DNA of 64,000 bases from positions 38,280,982 through 38,344,981 of the forward strand of contig OZ022340.1 in the NCBI GenBank assembly GCA_963989245.1. Direction: 5' to 3'. The notes under the pieces are model-generated. The model made no database searches and had not been told where the DNA came from. It saw only the letters and a program-made list of their open reading frames with translations. Below, one piece after another: positions 42,373 to 52,917 of this stretch (the first letter of the stretch is position 1; each line of letters begins with the position of its first letter). This stretch comes from Nansenia antarctica. Lineage: Eukaryota; Chordata; Actinopteri; Argentiniformes; Microstomatidae. A program made the translations under genes and the position numbers.

Positions 42373-42909
42373 TAGTGTTGTTCCGATACCATTTTTTGAT
42401 CCCGATACCGATACCGATACCTGACTGTGCAGTACTTGCCGATACCGAGTACCGATCCGATACCACGGCGTTTGAAAAAACAAAACAAAAAAACATGTTT
42501 TTTGAGCCGCATACTCACCTCGATGTAAAATGATTGCTAACACTTAGTCTGGCACTGCTCAAAACCTTTGTAAAACAGGAAAAAATACCAACAGAGAGTG
42601 AATACTATAGAACTTTTTTTTATTGTCTACCTGGTATGGTGACAAGAAAATCAACCCCTTATAAAACCTGAAATGTGGCTCTCACAGATGCCAATCAGTG
42701 CAATATCCATTTAAGATATAAAACAGTCGTAGTAGTAGTGCAACAGCAAGTGAACATTTACAAACAAAATAACTTTAGTACTTTAAAAAATAAAAAAAAT
42801 AAAAAAAAACGGATTTTTTTTTTTGTTAGTACTCGCCGATACCGATACCAGCATTTTTGTGCGTATCGGTGGCCATGCCGATACTAGTATCGGTATCGGA
42901 ACAACACTA
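42373..42909. mobile_element. hAT-type MITE F in the 33-bp array, 8-bp TSD
   Basis: Perfect inverted repeats TAGTGTTGTTCCGATACC at 42373 and GGTATCGGAACAACACTA ending at 42909. GTTCTAGT, part of the array unit, is duplicated at 42365-42372 and 42910-42917. The 537-bp interior is AT-rich, with GATACCGATACCGATACC repeats near the ends and no coding sequence. Its ends resemble those of element C at 3786. Confidence 0.93.
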
Positions 42910-44171
42910 GTTCTAGTTGACAGGGCAGGTGAGGAGGTGTTGGTTCTAGTTGACAAGGCAGGTGGGAGGTGTTGGTTCTACTTGACAGTGCAGGTGGGAG
43001 GTGTTGGTTCTAGGTGACAAGGCAGGTGAGGAGGTGTTGGTTCTAGTTGACAGTGCAGGTGAGGAGGTGTTGGTTCTAGTTGACAGTGCAGGTGGGGAGG
43101 TGTTGGTTCTAGTTGACAGTGCAGGTGAGGAGGTGGTGGTTCTAGTTGACAGTGCAGGTGAGGAGGTGTTGGTTCTAGTTGACAGGGCAGGTGAGGAGGT
43201 GGTGGTTCTAGTTGACAGTGCAGGTGAGGAGGTGTTGGTTCTAGTTGACAGGGCAGGTGGGGAGGTGTTGGTTCTAGTTGACAGTGCAGGTTGGAGGTGT
43301 TGGTTCTAGTTGACAGGGCAGGTGGGTAGGTGTTGGTTCTAGTTGACAGGGCAGCTGAGGAGGTGTTGGTTCTAGTTGACAGGGCAGGTGAGGAGGTTTT
43401 GGTTCTAGTTGACAGGGCAGGTGAGGAGGTGTTGGTTCTAGTTGACAGGGCAGGTGAGGAGGTGTTGGTTCTAGTTGACAGGGCAGGTGAGGAGGTGTTG
43501 GCTCTAGTTGACAGGGCAGGTAAGGAGGTGTTGGCTCTAGTTGATAGGGCAGGTAAGGAGGTGTTGGTTCTAGTTGACAGGGCAGGTGGGGAGGTGTTGG
43601 TTCTAGTTGACAGGACAGGTGGGGAGGTGTTGGTTCTAGTTGACAGGGCAGTTGGGAGGTGTTGGTTCTAGTTGACAGGACAGGTGAGGAGGTGTTGGTT
43701 CTAGTTGACAGGGCAGGTGAGGAGGTGTTGGCTCTAGTTGACAGGGTAGGTGGGGAGGTGTAGGTTCTAGTTGACAGTGCAGGTGGGAGGTGTTGGTTCT
43801 AGTTGACAGGTCAGGTGGGGAGGTGTTGGTTCTAGTTGACAGGGCAGGTGAGGAGGTGTTGGTTCTAGTTGACAGTGCAGGTGGGGAGGTGTTGGTTCTA
43901 GTTGACAGGGCAGGTGGGAGGTGTTGGTTCTAGTTGACTGGGCAGGTGAGGAGGTGTTGGTTCTAGTTGACAGGGCAGGTGAGGAGGTGTTGGCTCTAGT
44001 TGACAGGGTAGGTGGGGAGGTGTAGGTTCTAGTTGACAGTGCAGGTGGGAGGTGTTGGTTAGTGATGCTCCGATCTGATCGGCGCCGATCGGTATCGGCC
44101 GATATGGCCTTGATCGGTTTTGATCGGAGTTCTCAAAACGGCCGATCAAACATGACCGATCAGTTTACAAA

Positions 44172-44315
44172 ATGGCGTCGCCAGTCTGGAAATATTACAC
44201 AGTGTCGGAAAGAGACAACAAATATGCTGTTTGTAATGTCTGCTCAAAAGAAATACCTCGGGGAGGAACGCACGCAAGGTCTTTCAATACCACGAATATC
44301 ATACGGCATTTGCTG
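44172..44315 (+). pseudogene. ZBED-type transposase N-terminus, cut by MITE
   Basis: Begins MASPVWKYYTVSERDNKYAV, then CNVCSKEIPRGG and FNTTNIIRHL. The C-x2-C pair and the following N-x4-H-L spacing are a BED zinc finger, the DNA-binding part of hAT transposases. The frame runs into the MITE right at the finger's histidine segment, so the second histidine or cysteine is lost. Confidence 0.8.
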
Positions 44316-44450
44316 CGTTCGTCGATTCGCTCAGAGAGCGCCGAAGCGCACACTGGGCTCGACGTCATAAAGTGACCGAGTGCTTTGATTGGACGAGAGG
44401 CGTTCCACGAGTGCTGGTCAGAGTTCCAGCGCGACTTCACGAGCGTAGTG
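44311..44450. mobile_element. 140-bp MITE, copy 3
   Basis: Starts TGCTGCGTTCGTCGATTCGC and ends CGCGACTTCACGAGCGTAGT. Internal match to copy 1: AGCGCACACTGGG, GATTGGACGAGAGGCGTTCC. The right repeat is more diverged than in the other copies. Confidence 0.8.
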
Positions 44451-47400
44451 TAGGTAGTGTTCACCGACGTCATGTGACCCCGCGAGCAGGAAGTCACTTG
44501 GCCCATAGCAACAACAACTATTAGCGCGTGAGTTTTAGGTCTTCCTCTGTGCACCTTGCACAAGTGTAGATAGCGAGCGACTTTTCAGCAGCAGGACATA
44601 TTTTAGATGATAAGAGGAACAGGCTGAGTGCCAAAAACGCTGAGATGCTTGTATTTCTCAAGGCTAATCTGCCAGTGATGCTGCTTAATCAGAAGTAAGG
44701 TTTGAGTCTGAAATCTCCTTAGGTGCAATGTTTTGTTTTTTTGTTTTATTGATTATTGCTGACTTGCTGTCTTATCTCCTCCTAAATATGACTTGAAACT
44801 GACTGACTAGAAACAGTATTTTATATTTGGCTATAGCCTGTTTATGTTGCAGTTTAGTTTGGGTATGTTTATTGTTCCTCAGGAAAGCTACAGTTACAGT
44901 ATAAGCTCCAAGTTCTCTAAGAGCCCCTAGTTCCTCTCATTCGAGTGGAATGTTGCACATTTGATGTGACAGTGTACATTTTATTTATTATGATTTTTAT
45001 TTTCACATTTTATTTGTTTTTCCTGAAGTAAGCTACAGGTGGTTGTGAATTCAATAAAACAGATGGTCGTCAATTCATGATACTTTCTCATCTCCTAATT
45101 TCATTTAAATACTTAATATACAATGTCAATGGTGTTAAGAATAATTTAAAACATAAATAATGCTACACAATAAATAGAATGCTTCAATTGCCATTTTCGA
45201 CGCTGTGATCGGTGATCGGTGATATCGGATCGGCAGATCACTGATTCCAGTGATCGGTGATCGGTGATCGGCACCAAAAACCCTGATCGGAGCATCTCTA
45301 GTGTTGGTTCTAGTTGACAGGTCAGGTGGGGAGGTGTTGGTTCTAGTTGACAGGGCAGGTGAGGAGGTGTTGGTTCTAGTTGACAGTGCAGGTGGGGAGG
45401 TGTTGGTTCTAGTTGACAGGGCAGGTGGGAGGTGTTGGTTCTAGTTGACTGGGGAGGTGGGGAGGTGTTGGTTCTAGTTGACAGGGCAGGTGGGTAGGTG
45501 TTGGTTCTAGTTGACAGGGCAGGTGGGAGGTGTTGGTTCTACTTGACAGTGCAGGTGGGAGGTGTTGGTTCTAGTTGACAAGGCAGGTGAGGAGGTGTTG
45601 GTTCTAGTTGACAGTGCAGGTGAGGAGGTGTTGGTTCTAGTTGACAGGGCAGGTGGGAGGTGTTGGTTCTAGTTGACAGTGCAGGTGAGGAGGTGTTGGT
45701 TCTAGTTGACAGGGCAGGTGGGAGGTGTTGGTTCTAGTTGACAGTGCAGGTGGGGAGGTGTTGGTTCTAGTTGACAGTGCAGGTGAGGAGGTGGTGGTTC
45801 TAGTTGACAGTGCAGGTGAGGAGGTGTTGGTTCTAGTTGACAGGGCAGGTGAGGAGGTGGTGGTTCTAGTTGACAGTGCAGGTGAGGAGGTGTTGGTTCT
45901 AGTTGACAGGGCAGGTGGGGAGGTGTTGGTTCTAGTTGACAGGGTAGGTGGGGAGGTGTTGGTTCTAGTTGACAGTGCAGGTGGGAGGTGTTGGTTCTAG
46001 TTGACAGGGCAGGTGGGTAGGTGTTGGTTCTAGTTGACAGGGCAGCTGAGGAGGTGTTGGTTCTAGTTGACAGGGCAGGTGAGGAGGTGTTGGTTCTAGT
46101 TGACAGGGCAGGTGGGGAGGTGTTGGTTCTAGTTGACAGGGTAGGTGGGGAGGTGTTGGTTCTAGTTGACAGTGCAGGTGGGAGGTGTAGGTTCTAGTTG
46201 ACAGGGCAGGTGAGGAGGTGTTGGTTCTAGTTGACAGGGCAGGTGAGGAGGTGTTGGCTCTAGTTGACAGGGCAGGTGGGGAGGTGTTGGCTCTAGTTGA
46301 CAGTGCAGGTGGGAGGTGTTGGTTCTAGTTGACAGGTCAGGTGGGGAGGTGTTGGTTCTATTTGACAGGGCAGGTGAGGAGGTGTTGGTTCTAGTTGACA
46401 GGGCAGGTAAGGAGGTGTTGGTTCTAGTTGATAGGGCAGGTAAGGAGGTGTTGGTTCTAGTTGACAGTGCAGGTGGGGAGGTGTTGGTTCTAGTTGACAG
46501 GGCAGGTGAGGAGGTGTTGGCTCTAGTTGACAGGGCAGGTGAGGAGGTGTTGGCTCTAGTTGACAGGGCAGGTGGGGAGGTGTTGGCTCTAGTTGACAGT
46601 GCAGGTGGGAGGTGTTGGTTCTAGTTGACAGGTCAGGTGGGGAGGTGTTGGTTCTATTTGACAGGGCAGGTGAGGAGGTGTTGGTTCTAGTTGACAGGGC
46701 AGGTAAGGAGGTGTTGGTTCTAGTTGATAGGGCAGGTAAGGAGGTGTTGGTTCTAGTTGACAGTGCAGGTGGGGAGGTGTTGGTTCTAGTTGACAGGGCT
46801 GGTGGGGAGGTGTTGGTTCTAGTTGACAGGGCAGGTGGGAGGTATTGGTTCTAGTTGACAGGGCAGGTGGGAGGTGTTGGTTCTAGTTGACAGGGCAGGT
46901 GGGGAGGTGTTGGCTCTAGTTGACAGGACAGGTGGGGAGGTGTTGGTTCTAGTTGACAGGTCAGGTGAGGAGGTGTTTGCTCGAGTTGACAGGGTAGGTG
47001 GGGAGGTGTAGGTTCTAGTTGACAGTGCAGGTGGGAGGTGTTGGTTCTAGTTGACAGGTCAGGTGGGGGGTGTTGGTTCTAGTTGACTGGGGAGGTGGGG
47101 AGGTGTTGGTTCTAGTTGACAGGGCAGGTGGGTAGGTGTTGGTTCTAGTTGACAGGTCAGGTGAGGAGGTGTTTGCTCGAGTTGACAGGGTAGGTGGGGA
47201 GGTGTTGGTTCTAGTTGACAGTGCAGGTGGGGAGGTGTTGGTTCTAGTTGACAGGGCAGGTGGGAGGTGTTGGTTCTAGTTGACTGGGGAGGTGGGGAGG
47301 TGTTGGTTCTAGTTGACAGGGCAGGTGGGTAGGTGTTGGTTCTAGTTGACAGGGCAGGTGGGGAGGTGTTGGTTCTAGTTGACAGGGCAGGTGGGAGGTG

Positions 47401-48240
47401 TTGGTTCTAGTTGACTGGGGAGGTGGGGAGGTGTTGGTTCTAGTTGACAGGGCAGGTGGGTAGGTGTTGGTTCTAGTTGACAGGGCAGGTGGGGAGGTGT
47501 TGGTTCTAGTTGACAGGGCAAGTGGGGAGGTGTTAGTTCTAGTTGACAGGGCAGGTGGGGAGGTGTTGGTTCTAGTTGACAGGGCGGGTGAGGAGGTGTT
47601 GGTTCTAGTTGACAGGGCAGGTGGGGAGGTGTTGGTTCTAGTTGACAGGGCAGGTGGGAGGTGTTGGTTCTAGTTGACTGGGGAGGTGTTGGTTCTAGTT
47701 GACAGGGCAGGTGGGGATTAGTTGGTTCTAGTTGACAGGGCAGGTGGGGAGGTGTTGGTTCTAGTTGACAGGGCAGGTGGGAGGTGTTGGTTCTAGTTGA
47801 CAGGGCAGGTGGGGAGGTGTTGGTTCTAGTTGATAGGGCAGGTGGGAGGTATTGGTTCTAGTTGACAGGGCAGGTGGGGAGGTGTTGGTTCTAGTTGACA
47901 GGGAAGGTGGGGAGGTGTTGGTTCTTGTTGGCAGGGCAGGTGGGAGGTGTTGGTTCTAGTTGACAGGGCAAGTGGGGAGGTGTTGGTTCTAGTTGGCAGG
48001 GCAGGTGGGAGGTGTTGGTTCTAGTTGATAGGGCAGGTAAGGAGGTGTTGGTTCTAGTTGACAGGGCAGGTGGGGAGGTGTTGGTTCTAGTTGACAGGGC
48101 AAGTGGGGAGGTGTTGGTTCTAGTTGACAGGGAAGGTGGGGAGGTGTTGGTTCTAGTTGGCAGGGCAGGTGGGAGGTGTTGGTTCTAGTTGACAGGGCAG
48201 GTGGGAGGTGTTGGTTCAGGTGACAGGTCAGGTGAGGAGG

Positions 48241-48606
48241 TGTTGGTTCAGGTGAGGAGGTGTTGGTTCTAGTTGACAGGGCAGCTGAGGAGGTGTTGGT
48301 TCAGGTGACAGGTCAGGTGAGGAGGTGTTGGTTCAGGTGGGAGGTGTTGGTTCTAGGTGACAGTGCAGGTGGGGAGGTGTTGGTTCAGGTGGGAGGTGTT
48401 GGTTCAGGTGAGGAGGTGTTGGCTCAGGTGAGGAGGTGTTGGTTTAGGTGAGGAGGTGTTGGTTCAGGTGAGGAGGTGTTGGTTCAGGTGAGGAGGTGTT
48501 GGTTCAGGTGAGGAGGTGTTTGTTCAGGTGAGGAGGTGTTGGTTCAGGTGAGGAGGTGTTGGTTCAGGTTAGGAGGTGTTGGTTCAGGTGAGGAGGTGTT
48601 GGTTCA
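48241..48606. repeat. 20-bp array, left part, with transition units
   Basis: The unit GTTCAGGTGAGGAGGTGTTG equals the 33-bp unit minus its middle 13 bases (TAGTTGACAGGGC). Hybrid copies with GTTCAGGTGACAGGTCAGGT lie at 48210-48320, at the border. Confidence 0.93.
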
Positions 48607-49095
48607 CAGGGGTGCACACTTGTCACGTTTCTGCTAAATTAGCCGTTTTTACTTCAAAATAGGTCATCCACGTGAATCGTGTAGATCTGCAAAAAACATA
48701 TTTGGGGAGGAGCTGGGCGGGGGGGGGATGACTGGGTCTCATCCAAACCACATGATGACTATTCTTCTAACTAATCTTCCTCGTCTGCTAAACTGCTAAG
48801 CTGCTGTTGAAATAACTTTTAGCTTCATGCAGCTAGGTACAATTCCAGACAGCGTGGAGGGCAGTCACAGTAAGCAACCTGTTTTCAACATAATTATGCG
48901 GGTGTTAAGGCTAGGGTCCCCGCTGAGACCACCATTAGTGCTAGCGCTATCCATCTACCACCGTTAGTGCTAGCGATATCCATTTAGCGCTATCTCCCCC
49001 CACCATCAACAAAAATGTCATCCGCACATTGATAATTGTCTTAGTGCAAAGAAAAAAGTGTCACCTTTTTGGGCCATCACAAGTTTGCACCCCTG
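48607..49095. mobile_element. hAT-type MITE H in the 20-bp array
   Basis: Ends CAGGGGTGCACACTTGT at 48607 and ACAAGTTTGCACCCCTG at 49095. The flanks share GGTTCA (48601-48606 and 49096-49101), two bases short of the usual 8. The 489-bp interior has no coding sequence; GTTAGTGCTAGCG is repeated at 48920-48980. The ends resemble hAT A at 2272. Confidence 0.85.
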
Positions 49096-49733
49096 GGTTC
49101 AGGTGAGGAGGTGTTGGTTCAGGTGAGGAGGTGTTGGTTCAGGTGGGGAGGTGTTGGTTCAGGTGAGGAGGTGTTGGTTCAGGTGAGGAGGTGTTGGTTC
49201 AGGTGGGGAGGTGTTGGTTCAGGTGAGGAGGTGTTGGTTCAGGTGAGGAGGTGTTGGTTCAGGTGGGGAGGTGTTGGTTCAGGTGAGGAGGTGTTGGTTC
49301 AGGTGGGGAGGTGTTGGTTCAGGTGGGGAGGTGTTGGTTCAGGTGAGGAGGTGTTGGTTCAGGTGAGGAGGTGTTGGTTCAGGTGAGGAGGTGTTGGTTC
49401 AGGTGGGGAGTTGTTGGTTCAGGTGAGGAGGTGTTGGTTCAGGTGAGGAGGTGTTGGTTCAGGTGGGGAAGTGTTGGTTCAGGTGAGGAGGTGTTGGTTC
49501 AGGTGGGGAGGTGTTGGTTCAGGTGGGGAGGTGTTGGTTCAGGTGAGGAGGTGTTGGTTTAGGTGAGGAGGTGTTGGTTCAGGTGGGGAGGTGTTGGTTC
49601 AGGTGAGGAGGTGTTGGTTCAGGTGGGGAGGTGTTGGTTCAGGTGGGGAGGTGTTGGTTCAGGTGAGGAGGTGTTGGTTTAGGTGAGGAGGTGTTGGTTC
49701 AGGTGGGGAGGTGTTGGTTCAGGTGAGGAGGAG
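49096..49733. repeat. 20-bp array, right part
   Basis: About 32 head-to-tail copies of GTTCAGGTGAGGAGGTGTTG, almost all exactly 20 bp, with GAGG or GGGG alternation. Confidence 0.96.
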
Positions 49734-49799
49734 GAACCCTGCGTGATGCCTTCCTGCTGTGTAGCTGCTTTGTGGCTGGGGAGGCTAGGTGTGTAGTTG

Positions 49800-49855
49800 T
49801 CATATCGTGTGTGTCCTAGAATGAGCTTTGTGTGTGTGTGTGTCCTAGAATGAGC

Positions 49856-49894
<39 letters not shown>

Positions 49895-49994
49895 TAGAAT
49901 GAGCTGTGTGTGTGTGTGTGTGTGTCCTAGAATGAGCTGTGTCAGGATGAGCTGTGTAGAATTAGCTGTGTGTGTATGTGTGTCTTAGAATGAG

Positions 49995-50033
<39 letters not shown>

Positions 50034-50173
50034 TGTGTCATAGAATTAGCTGAGTCAGAATGAGCTGTGTAGAATGAGCTGTGTGTGTGTGTGTGTGTGT
50101 GTGTGTGCACCACTATATAGCCTGTCCGTCCCCCCCCTTTGAGCTGTGCAGAAACACACAAACATAAAGTCCA

Positions 50174-50234
<61 letters not shown>

Positions 50235-50266
50235 CAGCAGGAGGAGGCTGGTAGGGAGCCTCTACT

Positions 50267-50303
<37 letters not shown>

Positions 50304-50310
50304 TGCTCCC
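49800..50310. repeat. Compound (GT)n repeats with AGAATGAGCTGTGT
   Basis: GT tracts are separated by TCCTAGAATGAGCT units to 50105, then two (CA)n tracts (50175-50232, 50273-50300) follow. Confidence 0.93.
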
Positions 50311-50394
50311 CCTGCAGGCTGGTCTGAGACTTGCAACATGACTGGTTGACTCACAGCTGCCTGGCAATGATTCAAGTCAGACAATCGACCTTGC

Positions 50395-50680
50395 GCCCCA
50401 AAATAGACATTGTCACTGAAAAAGTCACGACAGGCAGAAAACTCGGACAAACAACTCGCTAATATCTGATGGTGAAAAACTTGTCATTCAGTCATTCAGT
50501 CACGGTCGGTCAGTCAGTCACTGTCAGTGAAGCGTTGTTTGTTTGTCCGAGTTCTCAAAGGGGGCGTGGCTTAGCGATAGGTCTATTATAGTAGGGGGCG
50601 TGGCTTAGCGATAGGTCTATTATACTAGGGGGCGTGGCTTAGCGATAGGTCCAGTATGCGTGTTGTAACTTTATAGGTCA
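50395..50680. repeat. Dispersed repeat with 33-bp triplication
   Basis: 50395-50480 matches 33269-33390. AACTCGGACAAACAA (50436) and TTGTTTGTCCGAGTT (50536) form an inverted pair. GGGGGCGTGGCTTAGCGATA plus GGTCTATTATAGTA is present three times at 50559-50660. Together this looks like a non-autonomous element with an expanded end. Confidence 0.7.
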
Positions 50681-50888
50681 CATGATTGATTGGCCGTTAA
50701 AATATTTTATTATTCAGATACGAGAGTTAAAAAGAGAAGGATGTTTTCTGTTGTATTGGCTAAGAATGGGTAGAAGTACTGCAGGTCCCAGAATGCCTTG
50801 CTGCAAGACATCTTTGAGAAAGTTCACTGTTTGTTTTTTTAGAGAAATGTGACTGACGCTTCCAGGCTTCCGTAGCGCTCCTAGGGAG

Positions 50889-51033
50889 GTGTGTGTGTGT
50901 GTGTGTGTGTAGCGCTCCTAGTGAGCGTCCTGATGAACTCCGCACTGCTGTTGGTGCAGTATCTATAGATTCAGATTCAGATTCAGATTCAGATTCAGTG
51001 TGTGTGTGTGTGTGTGTGTAGTATCTATAGGAG

Positions 51034-51068
<35 letters not shown>
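50889..51068. repeat. (GT)n and (GATTCA)n microsatellites
   Basis: GT tracts at 50889-50910, 50999-51020 and 51035-51068, with (AGATTC)n at 50970-50997. Confidence 0.93.
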
Positions 51069-51070
<2 letters not shown>

Positions 51071-51482
51071 TTGTAGTGTCATACAGTGAGGTTTATATGT
51101 GACAGGGCATGGTTAAAAAGTCCGCAAGTAGGGCAAAATCATTTTTCAGTTTTTTCCAGATTATGAAAGGGTAGATTGTATGCTTTAAAATGATATGTCA
51201 TACATTGAAATCTGAAACAAGTTGAAGAAGTCATGGATATTGTAATGGTGATACCCTCCAAATGACCATTTTGAATGGAAAACCAGGCTCAAAGTCTTCA
51301 CAGAGTTTTTTCACAGAGGTAATGGGTGGGAACAATAGCTGGTTAACTCCACCATAATCACTCCCTCAAGACAACCACTCCCCCATTACACTACCTGTCA
51401 TTATCTACCTGTCATCTGTCAGTGGGGTTGTCAGCTAACCCTCAGGTAACAAAATTGCAGGGCTGACATGTTTAAATTGCTA

Positions 51483-51533
<51 letters not shown>

Positions 51534-52066
51534 TCAAGATTCCTGATGTGTGCCAAAAGTTTATTACATCCCATTACAAGTACAAGAGAGTAAAATTCAT
51601 GGCAATGGAAACAATTAGGCAAGATACAATTGAGCAATACAATAATAGAATGGTAAAAAATAATAATGTTGTGTCCGTGTGTATGCATTTATCATTATAG
51701 TCCATAAAGCATCTAGTGGGACTTGGTGTAGTTCCTTCCCATCCCATCTGGCCATCAAAGCTGTAATAAAAAAAGAAGACAGTACATTTAAAAATGATTG
51801 CCCACTGTTACCAACACCACTTTTACGAAATAGCCTACTACTATCTTCATAAAATAGAATTGCTTATACAATGACAATGACAAATACCTGAAGTGCTGGT
51901 GACTCTCATCAAGGTGTCATCTCTCAGAACCTCTCACCTCGTCATTCTGTAACACAAATTTCAGGTCAGAGGTGTGGACACTTCTCTAGTGTAGGTTTTC
52001 CATAGACTCAGTGTACTGTACTTAAGAAGTAGGCTAGTGAAATCATTTCAATTCACAGTATTATTC
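51069..52066. other. Unassigned spacer with (AAT)n tract
   Basis: An (AAT)n microsatellite lies at 51485-51533. The rest shows no gene. The poly-Leu frame over the AAT tract is an artefact. Confidence 0.4.
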
Positions 52067-52917
52067 TACAGGGTGCTGGTCATATAATTAGAATATCATC
52101 AAAAAGTTGATTTATTTCAGTAATTCCATTCAAAAAGTGAAACTTGTATAATGTATACATTCATTCCACACAGACTGATATATTTCAAGTGTTTATTGCT
52201 TTTAATTTTGATGATTATTACTGACAACTAATGAAAACCCCAAATTCAGTATCTCAGAAAATTTGAATTGTGAAAAGGTTCAATATTGAAGACACCTGGT
52301 GCCACACTCTAATCAGCTAATTAACTCAAAACACCTGCAAACGCCTTTAAATGGTCCCTCAGTCCAGTTCTGTAGACTACACAATCATGGGGAAGACTGC
52401 TGACCTGACAGTTGTCCAAAAGACGACCATTGACACCTTGCACAAGGAGGGCAAGACACAAAAGGTCATTGCTAAAGAGGCTGGCTGTTCACAGAGCTCT
52501 GTGTCCAAGCAAATTAATAGAGAGGCGAAGGGAAGGAAAAGATGTGGTAGAAAACAGTGTACAAGCAATAGGGATAACCGCACCCTGGAGAGGATTGTGA
52601 AACAAAGCCGATTCAAAAATGTGGGGGAGATTCACAAAGAGTGGACTGCAGCTGGAGTCAGTGCTTCAAGAACCACCACACACAGACGTATGCAAGACAT
52701 GGGTTTCAGCTGTCGCATTCCTTGTGTCAAGCCACTCTTGAACAAGAGACAGCGTCAGAAGCGTCTCGCCTGGGCTAAAGACAAAAAGGACTGGACTTCT
52801 GCTGAGTTATGTTCTCTGATGAAAGTACATTTTGCATTTCCTTTGGAAATCAAGGTCCCAGAGTCTGGAGGAAGAGAGGAGAGGCACAGAATCCACGTTG
52901 CTTGAAGTCCAGTGTAA

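Larger units (their letters stand above)
44060..45300 (+). mobile_element. hAT element G in the 33-bp array, 8-bp TSD
   Basis: Inverted repeats TAGTGATGCTCCGATC at 44060 and GATCGGAGCATCTCTA ending at 45300. GTGTTGGT is duplicated at 44052-44059 and 45301-45308. GATCGG palindromes fill the subterminal regions. The left part encodes the start of a BED-finger transposase, and a 140-bp MITE sits at 44311-44450. About 700 bp of AT-rich sequence follow without a frame. Confidence 0.93.
41131..48240. repeat. 33-bp minisatellite, over 7 kb with insertions
   Basis: The unit combines GTTCTAGTTGACAGGGCAGG and TGAGGAGGTGTTG. Shorter 29-31-bp forms (GGTGGGAGGTGTTG) are mixed in. Variable positions are GGG or GTG in the middle, and GAGGAGG, GGGGAGG or GGGAGG at the end. 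Because the unit is 33 bp an 11-residue repeat (VLVLVDRAGGE) stays open for up to about 110 codons, interrupted wherever a shorter unit occurs. Two hAT-type elements interrupt it, at 42373 and 44060. Confidence 0.96.

Noticed and set aside
41002..48451. Many open frames coding VLVLVDRAGGE-type repeats
   Set aside because: They follow from a 33-bp tandem unit, exist only where unit length is a multiple of three, have no start context or domain, and appear on both strands.
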